A stretch of DNA of 64,000 nt from Flavobacterium sp. xlx-214 (GTDB lineage Bacteria; Bacteroidota; Bacteroidia; Flavobacteriales; Flavobacteriaceae). How positions within the stretch are numbered: the stretch's first letter is position 1; every line of letters begins with the position of its first letter. Below are positions 8,691 to 16,682 of this stretch, piece after piece. The notes under the pieces were generated by a model, which saw only the letters and a list, made by a program, of their open reading frames with translations, had not been told where the DNA came from and made no database searches. The position numbers and the translations under genes were made by a program. The stretch is taken from assembly GCF_013874595.1 (NCBI RefSeq), contig NZ_CP059431.1, forward strand, positions 992,001 to 1,056,000. Reading direction: 5' to 3'.

Positions 8691-9266
8691 TTAGTTAAAT
8701 AAACCTTTAACATTAGTAGCGAATAATTTAACAGCAATTGCTAATAAAACCACACCAAATACTTTACGAATTACTCCTAAACCGTTTGCGCCAATTAAAC
8801 GTTCTATTTTTCCTGATAGTTTTAAAACAATATAAACAACCACAATATTTAATATAATGGCAAAAACAATATTAATGGTTTGGTATTCTGCACGCAATGC
8901 TAAAATAGTAGTCATAATACCTGGTCCGGCAATTAAAGGGAAGGCTAAAGGTACAATTGATGCTGTTTTAGGTTCTTCATCGCGATACAAGCTAATACCT
9001 AAAATCATTTCTAAAGCTAAAAAGAACAATACAAAAGCACCTGCTACCGCAAATGAATTTACATCAATACCAATTAAACTCAAAATGCTTTCACCAACAA
9101 ACAAAAAGGCAATCATGATGCAAGCCGCAACAAATGATGCTTTTTCAGATTGAATTTTTCCTACGCGCGCTCTTAAATCAACAATAATAGGAATAGAACC
9201 TAAAATGTCAATAACGGCAAATAAAATCATACCTGCGGTAAAAATCTCTTTAAAGTTAATTTCCAT
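8691..9266 (-). CDS. MarC family integral membrane protein
   Basis: 191 residues with six hydrophobic segments, beginning with the family pattern FTAGMILFAVIDILGSIPII. PLAFPLIAGPGIMTTILAL (about 106–124) is the hallmark MarC/UPF0056 loop. Despite the name, no multidrug role is established for the family and the substrate is unknown. It is a monocistronic gene with a perfect TACCTTTG core on the minus strand 18 nt upstream of the ATG. Confidence 0.9.
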   Translation of the reverse strand: MEINFKEIFTAGMILFAVIDILGSIPIIVDLRARVGKIQSEKASFVAACIMIAFLFVGESILSLIGIDVNSFAVAGAFVLFFLALEMILGISLYRDEEPKTASIVPLAFPLIAGPGIMTTILALRAEYQTINIVFAIILNIVVVYIVLKLSGKIERLIGANGLGVIRKVFGVVLLAIAVKLFATNVKGLFN

Positions 9267-9283
9267 AGCACTTAAATTTTTTG

Positions 9284-9291
9284 CAAAGGTA
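9284..9291 (-). promoter_or_regulatory. promoter -7 element of marC-like gene
   Basis: TACCTTTG on the minus strand is an exact match to TAnnTTTG, 18 nt before the ATG at 9266. Confidence 0.6.
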
Positions 9292-9429
9292 TTTATATTC
9301 GTTTAAAATTACGAATTATTCAATATAAATTTAAATAAAAAGATATTTGTCTTTAAAATAGATTTAAAAGATATAAAACTTATTGAATTGTTAAATTAAA
9401 AATGTGCCTTAACCTACCTTAAATAGTTG

Positions 9430-9437
9430 TAACTTTG
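9430..9437 (+). promoter_or_regulatory. promoter -7 element of DUF3109 gene
   Basis: TAACTTTG, an exact TAnnTTTG match, 20 nt before the ATG at 9458. The preceding 9292–9425 is AT-rich and contains no gene that I can support. Confidence 0.6.
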
Positions 9438-9457
9438 CCGCAGAAAATGATAGATGT

Positions 9458-10039
9458 ATGTTTCAAATTGGTAAAACAATTGTTTCTGATGAGGTTTTAG
9501 AAAACGAATTCGTTTGTAATTTAACTGCCTGTAAAGGGCAATGTTGTATTGATGGCGATGCTGGTGCCCCTTTAAGTAAAGAGGAAACCACAATTTTAGA
9601 GGAAATTTATCCAAAAATAAAATCGTATTTACGCCCAGAAGGAATTGCCGTAATTGAAGAACAAGGTACTTGGGTTGTAGGTGAAGATGGTGAACACGAA
9701 ACTCCATTGATTGAAGGTAGAGAATGTGCTTATGTAATTTTTGATAAGGATACTGCTTTGTGTGGCATAGAACAGGCTTATAATGAAGGGCTTGTGCAGT
9801 GGAAAAAACCAATATCGTGCCATTTGTATCCCATCCGAATTAAAGAATATTCACAGTTTTCGGCCGTAAATTACAATCGTTGGTACATTTGTGACGATGC
9901 TTGTGCTTTAGGTAAAGAGTTAGAAGTGCCTGTGTACAAATTCTTAAAAGAACCTTTGATTAGAAAGTTTGGTGAAGATTGGTATGCAGAGCTAGAAACA
10001 GTTGCTTTAGAGTGGAAAAAACAATCACCTAATAAATAA
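9458..10039 (+). CDS. DUF3109 family cysteine-rich protein
   Basis: 193 residues with conserved cysteines typical of the YkgJ/DUF3109 metal-cluster-like group: CNLTACKGQCC near residue 20, then REC, LCGIEQA, SCHLYPIR and ICDDACALG. The spacing suggests bound zinc or iron, but the function is not established. It is probably cytoplasmic because no signal peptide is visible. A canonical promoter core lies upstream. The 3' end overlaps the convergent retropepsin-like gene by 15 bases. Confidence 0.88.
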   Translation: MFQIGKTIVSDEVLENEFVCNLTACKGQCCIDGDAGAPLSKEETTILEEIYPKIKSYLRPEGIAVIEEQGTWVVGEDGEHETPLIEGRECAYVIFDKDTALCGIEQAYNEGLVQWKKPISCHLYPIRIKEYSQFSAVNYNRWYICDDACALGKELEVPVYKFLKEPLIRKFGEDWYAELETVALEWKKQSPNK

Positions 10040-10462
10040 GGTACAAAGCGAATAGTTAATAATAGCTTCATGTTTTTTTAATAAATCGCTACCAATAATA
10101 CCTTGAACTTTTGGTAATTTGTATTCAGTTAAAGCAGTATTAACATGTGATAAATCTAAAAGAATAATAGCATTGCTTTTTGTTTTCCATGTGTTAAATT
10201 GTAAGGTGTTGTTTTTAGAAATTTCAGTGTATAAACCATTTGCGCCAGCACCCGATGCTTTTGCATGATGTGCAACGGTTTGCATTTTAAAATGATTTTG
10301 CATTTCTAAATCAATACAGGTGTTAGATGCGCCTGTATCAATCAAAAACAATCCTTTAACACCATTTATTTTGACATTTACAAACAAGTGGTTTGATTTT
10401 CTAATTTTAAAAGAAACTTTAAAATAACCTTCTTGTTCTAAAAACAACGTAATATTTGTCAT
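10025..10462 (-). CDS. retropepsin-like aspartyl protease family protein
   Basis: 145 residues from the ATG at 10462. The catalytic-type motif LFLIDTGASNTCID (DTGA) is followed by a second half with VQGIIGSDLLKKHEAIINY, the single-domain retropepsin layout found in bacterial gag-asp-like proteases. No signal peptide is evident with this start. A start at 10606 would add 48 residues that run antisense through the first codons of the divergent TatD gene, so I rejected it. Peptidase activity is inferred from the motif, and many family members are uncharacterised. Confidence 0.8.
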   Translation of the reverse strand: MTNITLFLEQEGYFKVSFKIRKSNHLFVNVKINGVKGLFLIDTGASNTCIDLEMQNHFKMQTVAHHAKASGAGANGLYTEISKNNTLQFNTWKTKSNAIILLDLSHVNTALTEYKLPKVQGIIGSDLLKKHEAIINYSLCTLFIR

Positions 10463-10491
10463 TTCAAATAATAAAAAAGCTAAAATACAAA

Positions 10492-11262
10492 ATGATTTTA
10501 ATAGATACGCATACCCATTTATACAGCGAAGAGTTTGCAACCGATCGTACTGAAATGATGGAACGCGCTTTACAAAATAATGTACAACACTTTTTTGTTC
10601 CTGCAATTGATGCTTCTTATTTTAACGGAATGCAACAAATAAAAGAACAATACCCTAACAATGTGCATTTAATGATGGGTTTGCATCCTTGCTATGTAAA
10701 ACCAGAAACATATGAGGAAGAGTTGGCTTTTGTAAAAAAGCAACTAGATACAAACGCCTATTGTGCTGTTGGTGAAATTGGGGTAGATTTGTATTGGGAT
10801 AAAACAACATTGGCTTTGCAACAACAAGCTTTTGCAACACAAATACAATGGGCAAAAAAATTAGGTTTGCCTATTAATATTCATTGTAGAGATGCTTTTG
10901 ATGAAGTATTTGAAGTTTTAGAACAAGAGAAAAGCAATGAATTGTTTGGAATATTTCATTGTTTTACGGGCAATTTTAATCAGGCACAAAAAGCATTGTC
11001 TTTAAATATGAAGTTAGGTATTGGTGGTGTTGCTACCTTTAAAAACGGAAAAATAGATCAGTTTTTAAACGAAATTCCCCTTACCGAAATTGTTTTAGAA
11101 ACCGATGCGCCTTATTTAGCACCTGCGCCACATCGCGGTAAACGCAATGAAAGCAGTTATGTTAGCTTAGTTGCTCAAAAATTAGCTGTAATTTACAATA
11201 CAACCGTAAACCAAATTGCAGAACAAACAACAAAAAATGCTTTAAATATATTTAAATTGTAA
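10492..11262 (+). CDS. TatD family metal-dependent hydrolase
   Basis: 256 residues from ATG 10492 (MILIDTHTHLYSEEF). The N-terminal HxH pair (THTHL) with later GEIGVDLYWD, INIHCRDAF, FHCFTGN and LETDAPYLAP gives all the metal ligands of the TatD TIM-barrel DNase family. Members are Mg-dependent 3'-5' exonucleases or deoxyribonucleases in the cytoplasm. The upstream in-frame ATG at 10456 reads into the divergent gene and is less likely. Only 29 bases separate the divergent start codons. Confidence 0.92.
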   Translation: MILIDTHTHLYSEEFATDRTEMMERALQNNVQHFFVPAIDASYFNGMQQIKEQYPNNVHLMMGLHPCYVKPETYEEELAFVKKQLDTNAYCAVGEIGVDLYWDKTTLALQQQAFATQIQWAKKLGLPINIHCRDAFDEVFEVLEQEKSNELFGIFHCFTGNFNQAQKALSLNMKLGIGGVATFKNGKIDQFLNEIPLTEIVLETDAPYLAPAPHRGKRNESSYVSLVAQKLAVIYNTTVNQIAEQTTKNALNIFKL

Positions 11263-11304
11263 ATTGAAAATATATTTGTTTCATTTGCAAAAACAAAACG
11301 AACT

Positions 11305-12438
11305 ATGTCAAAATTCGATTCGATACGTTTTTATCATGATGATGAAGTAAGCGCGATCATACAATCTATTGAGCAACATCCCATGGTAAAATCGTTGATA
11401 GATTTTACATTTCCCAATATAACCAACGATCAATTTCATGAATTGCTGCATGGTATCAATTCAATTAAGGACTTTCAGTCTAAAATTATTTACCATACAT
11501 TACAACGCGTTTTAGCAAATTCATCAGAAGGTATTTCTAGTACAGGTTTTGAGAAAATCGATCCTGATACATCGTATCTTTATATTTCTAATCACCGTGA
11601 TATATTGCTAGATACCAGTTTCTTAAACGTATTGTTGTTAGAAAAAGGAAAAGTAATGACGGCTTCTGCAATGGGCGATAATTTGGTTAAAAAGAAGTTG
11701 TTTTTAGACTTGGCCAAGTTAAACCGCAACTTTATGGTAAAACGAAATTTACCACCGCGCGAGTTGTTAGAAAGTAGTAAAAACCTATCCGAATATATTT
11801 ATCATTTACTTACCGATGAAAACAGATCGGTTTGGATTGCACAACGCGAGGGTAGAACCAAAGATGGTAATGATGCCACACACCCAGGCGTTTTAAAAAT
11901 GATTGGTATGGCTTGTAACGAAGCATCAATGATTGATTATTTAAAGAAATTGCGCATTGTACCAGTTACCATTTCATATGAATATGACCCTACAGACAAA
12001 TTAAAAATGCCGCAATTAATGGCAAAAATGTCTGACGAAACGTATATTAAGGAGAAAAACGAAGATTTTATCAATTTAATGAGTGGCGTTGTAGGTCAAA
12101 AAAAACGCATTCATTTACATATTGGTGATGTTTTAGATACTGAATTAGATGTTATTCAGGCAGAAACCACCAACGTTAACAAACAAATACAGTTAATTGC
12201 AAAGGCAATTGATGATCAAATTATAGCAAATTATAAACTGTGGCCAACCAATTACATAGCGTATGATTTGTTAAATAACACCAATACTTTTGAGAAAGAG
12301 TATACCGATAAGGAAAAGCAACTGTTTTTACGTCGTTTAGAACTAAAAGTCGATAAAAACAACGAAGCCATGGTAGACACTTTCTTAGAAATGTATGCCA
12401 ACCCTGTGGTAAACAAGTTAAAGTTACAAAATGCATAA
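11305..12438 (+). CDS. 1-acyl-glycerol-3-phosphate acyltransferase family protein
   Basis: 377 residues. SNHRDILLDTSF carries the acyltransferase HxxxxD box, and WIAQREGRTKDGND matches the second (EGxR-type) glycerophosphate-binding box. The size and long C-terminal helical part differ from small PlsC proteins and resemble the larger GPAT/PlsB-like group of Bacteroidota. It is expected to acylate glycerol-3-phosphate or lyso-phosphatidate at the membrane. No membrane segment is obvious. The stop overlaps the ansA start by eight bases, so the two genes are coupled. Confidence 0.82.
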   Translation: MSKFDSIRFYHDDEVSAIIQSIEQHPMVKSLIDFTFPNITNDQFHELLHGINSIKDFQSKIIYHTLQRVLANSSEGISSTGFEKIDPDTSYLYISNHRDILLDTSFLNVLLLEKGKVMTASAMGDNLVKKKLFLDLAKLNRNFMVKRNLPPRELLESSKNLSEYIYHLLTDENRSVWIAQREGRTKDGNDATHPGVLKMIGMACNEASMIDYLKKLRIVPVTISYEYDPTDKLKMPQLMAKMSDETYIKEKNEDFINLMSGVVGQKKRIHLHIGDVLDTELDVIQAETTNVNKQIQLIAKAIDDQIIANYKLWPTNYIAYDLLNNTNTFEKEYTDKEKQLFLRRLELKVDKNNEAMVDTFLEMYANPVVNKLKLQNA

Positions 12439-13462
12439 ACCAGCCATACTTTTAATATATACTGGTGGTACCATTGGTATGATTAAAGATTTTGTTACCG
12501 GCGCATTAAAGGCTTTTAATTTTGATCAGCTTTTAGAGCGTATCCCTGAACTGCAACTGTTAGATTGTAGTATTGATACGTATTCTTTTGATGAACCTAT
12601 TGATTCATCAGACATGAACCCTGAACATTGGGTAACCATTGCTGAGGTTATAGAGAAAAATTATGATGCTTTTGATGGTTTTGTGGTGCTTCATGGGTCT
12701 GATACTATGTCATATACTGCATCGGCATTAAGTTTCATGCTAAAAAACTTGGCAAAACCTGTAATTCTTACGGGGTCACAACTACCTATTGGCGATTTAC
12801 GTACCGATGCCAAAGAAAATTTAATTACCGCCATACAAATAGCAGCGTTACAGCAAAACAATGTGCCTGTAATTAAAGAAGTAGGTTTGTATTTTGAATA
12901 CAAATTGTATCGTGGCAACCGATCAACTAAAATATCAGCAGAACATTTCAATGCATTTACATCGCCTAACTTACCGCATTTAGCAGAAAGTGGCGTACAT
13001 TTAAAAATAAACGAACATTTGCTGGATGATTTTTATACGTCATCAAAATTAGATGTTCAAAAGAATTTAGATACCAATGTGTTTATCTTAAAGATATTTC
13101 CAGGTATTACCCAACATGTTTTAGAAGCTATTTTAAACATTGCAAATTTAAAAGGATTGGTTTTAGAAACTTTTGGGTCAGGTAATGCACCTACCGAGTT
13201 TTGGTTCATCAATACGCTTCAAAAAGCAATACATAAGGGTATAAAAATTGTAAATGTAACCCAATGTTGGGGCGGTAGTGTAGATATGGGTAAATACGAA
13301 ACCGGTACGGCGCTAAAACAAATTGGCGTTATTTCGGGGCACGATATTACCACCGAAGCCGCCATTACCAAAATGATGCATTTATTGCCTAAACAATTAA
13401 CTTCAAACGATTTTTCTACCGCTTTTCAAACTCCTATTTGTGGTGAGTTAATACAAGAATAA
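12431..13462 (+). CDS. ansA: type I L-asparaginase
   Basis: 343 residues, converting asparagine to aspartate plus ammonia. The first catalytic threonine box is LIYTGGTIGMI, the second is VVLHGSDTMSYTASAL, and LTGSQLPIGDLRTDAKEN is the conserved substrate-loop region. There is no signal peptide, consistent with a cytoplasmic type I enzyme. It overlaps the upstream acyltransferase gene by eight bases and ends in a strong terminator that begins at its stop codon. Confidence 0.93.
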   Translation: MHKPAILLIYTGGTIGMIKDFVTGALKAFNFDQLLERIPELQLLDCSIDTYSFDEPIDSSDMNPEHWVTIAEVIEKNYDAFDGFVVLHGSDTMSYTASALSFMLKNLAKPVILTGSQLPIGDLRTDAKENLITAIQIAALQQNNVPVIKEVGLYFEYKLYRGNRSTKISAEHFNAFTSPNLPHLAESGVHLKINEHLLDDFYTSSKLDVQKNLDTNVFILKIFPGITQHVLEAILNIANLKGLVLETFGSGNAPTEFWFINTLQKAIHKGIKIVNVTQCWGGSVDMGKYETGTALKQIGVISGHDITTEAAITKMMHLLPKQLTSNDFSTAFQTPICGELIQE

Positions 13463-13492
13463 AAAATCCCGAACCATGGTTCGGGATTTTTT
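13461..13492 (+). terminator. intrinsic terminator of ansA
   Basis: A 32-bp perfect palindrome (arms AAAAAATCCCGAACCA / TGGTTCGGGATTTTTT) overlapping the ansA stop and followed by a T-rich stretch. Confidence 0.92.
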
Positions 13493-13592
13493 ATTCTTGT
13501 ATTAAGATGTTATTTAAAATTCTTATACAAATGTTAATATTGTATTAAAAATTATAGTATCTTCATAACATTAACAATTAAAATTAAGTATT

Positions 13593-13700
13593 ATGAAAAA
13601 CTTTTGTTTTTATTGGGGGGTAGTAATGCTAACCTCATGCAGTGATGATGCTTTAAATCCAACTGCAGAACCAAAAGGTGTTACTATGCTTTTTTATTAA
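13593..13700 (+). CDS. tiny lipoprotein ORF (possibly truncated)
   Basis: A 35-codon ORF, MKNFCFYWGVVMLTSCSDDA…, with a lipobox-like LTSC at residues 13–16, an acidic +2/+3 (SDD) and a plausible leader, ending with TAA. It lies 14 bases before the T9SS-cargo gene in the same orientation. It contains a run of six G near codon 8–10, which could be a slippage or frameshift site, and the mature part is only 20 residues. It may be a real mini-lipoprotein or the remnant of a longer one. No homologue is recognised. Confidence 0.4.
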   Translation: MKNFCFYWGVVMLTSCSDDALNPTAEPKGVTMLFY

Positions 13701-13714
13701 ACAAAATAAGCTTT

Positions 13715-14818
13715 ATGAAACTATTTAGCATTTTAAATAAATACATATTTGTGCTGTTTGTTTTATTGGTAAACAATACAACAAACAGCCAAGTACTGTA
13801 TACCGAAAATTTTGAAAGCTACCCTATTGGCAATATAGGTACCGATGTTACTGGGCAAATACCTGGTGTTGGGGGTTTGTATACGGTTTCTGCTATAGAT
13901 ACAAAATCATCTGCAGTTACATCTAATACCGAATTTCAAATAGTAACCGAACCCAGCAGAGGTAAAGTGGCGCAAATAGATCCTATGGCTATAAAAGGAG
14001 AATGGTATAGAGTATTGTATCGTACCGATTTAAAAACCATTTGGCAACAACGCACCCCTGGTAATAATGTGTTAAAAATAACTTTCGATATGTATTGCGG
14101 GGCTTCAGGAAATAATGGTACTGGTCTTGCTAGTACCAACATGGAACTACAAAGCGATAAAGGTACGTTAGCTTCCATTGGATATCATCCTTATCACCAA
14201 TATATAGGTGTTGATGTTAAGCCTGAGTTTAAACGTATTAAAGGAGCACTTGGTCCTTTTTTATTTTACGCCAATGGGCAACCGTTAAAAGTGCCAGCTA
14301 ACAGTTGGGTAACTTTTGAGGTATATGTAGACTATAACAACAGCATGGTATATTTTAGCATACCCGCTTTAAACTATACCTTTGCCAAAAACACAGGTAC
14401 TTATATTTTAGATTTAAATGGTATAGAGCATGATGATAACCCTGTGTGGTTAAGTTTTGATACAGGGAAATTTACTGATGTTATACCTATACAACCCAAC
14501 ACTCCAAAAATAGATAACATTAATTTTTCGGCACAAAATACAGTACCAACAGTAAATTTAAGTGCAGAAAGTGTTTTAGCAACCCAATTTAACGTATACC
14601 CCAACCCAGCTACTACTATAGTAAACATAAACAGTGCAGAAAACAAGCATGTTAGCAAAATAGCTGTTTATGATGTTGCAGGTAAGTTGTTAAGTACCCA
14701 AAGTTTTAATAATGAAACCAACCTACAACTAAACACCGAAAGCTTGGCAAGCGGTACGTATATGTTGCACATCGAAACTAATGAAGGCACCGCAGTGAAG
14801 AAATTGGTTAAGAAGTAA
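13715..14818 (+). CDS. secreted protein with T9SS type A sorting domain
   Basis: 367 residues. An N-terminal signal peptide ends near NTTNSQ. The central region (about 30–275) is a jelly-roll-like beta protein with no motif that I can assign. After a short linker comes a standard C-terminal sorting domain: FNVYPNPATTIVNI, KIAVYDVAGKLL, LASGTYMLHIET and a final VKKLVKK. The protein is therefore expected to be exported through Sec and the type IX system and released or anchored at the surface. It sits in a small accessory patch between ansA and ileS. Confidence 0.85.
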   Translation: MKLFSILNKYIFVLFVLLVNNTTNSQVLYTENFESYPIGNIGTDVTGQIPGVGGLYTVSAIDTKSSAVTSNTEFQIVTEPSRGKVAQIDPMAIKGEWYRVLYRTDLKTIWQQRTPGNNVLKITFDMYCGASGNNGTGLASTNMELQSDKGTLASIGYHPYHQYIGVDVKPEFKRIKGALGPFLFYANGQPLKVPANSWVTFEVYVDYNNSMVYFSIPALNYTFAKNTGTYILDLNGIEHDDNPVWLSFDTGKFTDVIPIQPNTPKIDNINFSAQNTVPTVNLSAESVLATQFNVYPNPATTIVNINSAENKHVSKIAVYDVAGKLLSTQSFNNETNLQLNTESLASGTYMLHIETNEGTAVKKLVKK

Positions 14819-14864
14819 TGTGGTCTTAAAGTAGAAAATAGAAGTCAAAAGTAGCGCCTTTATT

Positions 14865-14880
14865 CCCTCCTTAAGGAGGG
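14865..14880. repeat. short palindromic repeat
   Basis: A perfect 16-bp palindrome CCCTCCTTAAGGAGGG followed by TTAGGTAGG. This resembles the dispersed palindromic elements common between genes in Bacteroidota. It lies 47 bases after the T9SS-cargo stop and may serve as a 3' stem-loop. Confidence 0.5.
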
Positions 14881-14929
14881 TTAGGTAGGTGTAAAATTTA
14901 AAGTAATTAAAAATTAAAATTAATGTATT

Positions 14930-15409
14930 ATGGCACTAACAAATTTAAACAACAACCATTTGCCAGCAGCCGATGTTACTGCCGCAAATGATTTGCTTAC
15001 TGCGTTAGAAAACGCATTAGCAAGTGTAAACACCACGCTTACTGCCGAGGATCGCTAAAAATACGGTAGTATTAATGAGCAAAACAAATTGTTTGTAAAC
15101 AAGGTGTACGATTTTAACAACAGCCAGCCTAATTTAAGTACCTCACAGGTTGATTGGACGGAGTTTCACAACGACTATACCAGCCGTTTAAACATGGAAA
15201 ATTTAATAAACCGATTAGAAAAAGTAACTACCAATTTAAAAAACGCTAAAATATTACACGATTTTGATAACTTTCAAGCAGCTTTGGTAGATTATGCCTA
15301 CACTAACTTTATGGCAGGTACGGGTGCGTCAGGTTTTGAAACCAAACAAAACCAATTAAAGCAGTTTTTTAGCAAAACGGTTGCTAAAAACACCCCTCCT
15401 AATGAGTAA
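14930..15409 (+). pseudogene. gene interrupted by an in-frame TAA
   Basis: From ATG 14930 the frame encodes MALTNLNNNHLPAADVTAAN… for 42 residues, hits TAA at 15056–15058, then continues in exactly the same frame without further stops to 15409, ending …AKNTPPNE. The second part has the same helical, Asn/Leu-rich character, and the join …TAEDR*KYGSINEQNK… reads as one protein of 159 residues with a single nonsense codon. The downstream part has no ATG near its beginning; its first usable start is a TTG at 15089. It is either a recent pseudogene or two separately translated pieces. The family is not recognised. Confidence 0.65.
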
Positions 15410-15496
15410 TTTAGGCAGGCAATACATTAAAATAGTTGTCCTAACCAGTAATTTACTAGTCTGATGGATTAAAATACATATTGGGATAGGTTCTAG

Positions 15497-15539
15497 AATA
15501 GTCCGTTGGGGTTACACAACCCTAACGGATTATTTTTTA
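15497..15539 (+). terminator. strong intrinsic terminator after the broken gene
   Basis: The stem pairs 15497–15513 with 15518–15534 (17 pairs including two G·T), with loop ACAC, followed by T6. It lies about 90 bases after the stop at 15409. Confidence 0.85.
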
Positions 15540-15720
15540 ACCCTAAATTAGGGTAACATAACCCCAAAGTTGGGCTTGCATAACGTATACACATCAGTAA
15601 AACACCGCAAAATATCATTAAAATACCCCAACAGATCATTGTAGAACGTCATCAGACTATTTTAAAACCTAAACAAGTGTAGCATCGTCCTAAGAAATTA
15701 ATAAAAACCCAAAACTATTT

Positions 15721-15749
15721 AAAAGCAATCTGTTAAGATTGCTTTTTTT
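15721..15749 (+). terminator. intrinsic terminator
   Basis: An 11-bp perfect stem AAAAGCAATCT/AGATTGCTTTT, loop GTTA, then T-rich sequence. It lies 50 bases before the outer-membrane protein gene. Confidence 0.82.
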
Positions 15750-15799
15750 ATTACGTAAAAAACAATACATTAGAGCATAAAACAAAACACTTAGTACTA

Positions 15800-16537
15800 T
15801 TGAAAAAGTTGTTCTACCTGCTGTTTTTGGTTACTGCCTTAAACAGTTATGCACAAAAGAATTTTTACATAAACAATGCATACAACCGCAACATTCTTAA
15901 ATTAAATGTGCTGGGGTTGCCTACAGGTATGCTTTCTTTAAAGTACGAGCGTATTTTGTTAGACAAAAACAAAACCCTAAATGTAGGGGTTAGCTATATG
16001 TTTAAACGCAATGTGCCGTATTTAGATATGTTAAAGGGGTATATTGAAAGCGATATTAGTTTTGCAACATGGAATAACACCAAGGTGGCTACTTTTTCGG
16101 TTATTCCAGAGATACGGTTTTATTTTACCGATGTAGATGCAGTGGGGTTCTATGTTGCTCCGTTTGTACGATACGATCACTACCAAGCTGATATTAACTT
16201 ACATTATCAGTATTACGATACTTCGCAAAGCATACAGCTTTCAGGTCCATTGGCATCGTTTGGGGTAGGAGTTGGTATTGGCAAACAATGGAAACTGAAC
16301 AATAATTGGTATTTTGATGTAAACGCCAATGTGGCTTATCATACCAATTCGGGTACATTTAGCAAAAAAATACCGCTAACTTTTGAGCAACAACATTACA
16401 TCAAACAGCAGTTAGATAATTTTGGTATCAAAAACGCCACTATGACAACCGATGTTAATGCATACGGAGCATCGGTTACTGCAAAAGCAAACCTTTTAAT
16501 TCCCAGAGCAACCATTAGTTTTGGTAGAAGATTTTAA
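15800..16537 (+). CDS. putative outer-membrane beta-barrel protein
   Basis: 245 residues with an apparent TTG start (no ATG in frame upstream), giving the signal peptide MKKLFYLLFLVTALNSYAQ. The mature part alternates hydrophobic and polar residues with many aromatics and ends RATISFGRRF, a C-terminal phenylalanine typical of outer-membrane barrels. Segments such as KWKLNNNWYFDVNANVAYH look like barrel strands. No specific family is recognised. It has its own short unit between a terminator and ileS. Confidence 0.72.
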   Translation: MKKLFYLLFLVTALNSYAQKNFYINNAYNRNILKLNVLGLPTGMLSLKYERILLDKNKTLNVGVSYMFKRNVPYLDMLKGYIESDISFATWNNTKVATFSVIPEIRFYFTDVDAVGFYVAPFVRYDHYQADINLHYQYYDTSQSIQLSGPLASFGVGVGIGKQWKLNNNWYFDVNANVAYHTNSGTFSKKIPLTFEQQHYIKQQLDNFGIKNATMTTDVNAYGASVTAKANLLIPRATISFGRRF

Positions 16538-16540
16538 TAC

Positions 16541-16574
16541 AAAGCCGCTTCCTTTTTTAGAGAGCGGTTTTTTT
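16541..16574 (+). terminator. probable terminator of the barrel gene
   Basis: A short stem CCGCT/AGCGG around an A/T-rich loop followed by T7, starting four bases after the stop codon. The stem is short, so confidence is moderate. Confidence 0.55.
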
Positions 16575-16682
16575 GGGATTATTCCTAAAACAGTTCTTTA
16601 AACACCAAAATCGTAACTAATTAAAGTGTTACTATTTAACCTAAATTCCGTAAATTCGCAAATTGAATTTAAAAACAGTACC

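Larger units (their letters stand above)
15410..15799. other. 390-bp intergenic stretch without a supported gene
   Basis: It holds two good intrinsic terminators (15497–15539 and 15721–15749), a small inverted repeat around AACCCTAAATTAGGGT (about 15540–15556), and repeated CCCC/GGGG-containing fragments. No ORF with gene-like composition is present. Two successive terminators with no gene between them could bracket an RNA or the debris of a lost gene. Confidence 0.5.

Noticed and set aside
10463-10606. Longer start for the retropepsin-like gene
   Set aside because: It runs antisense into the divergent TatD coding region and adds residues outside the domain.
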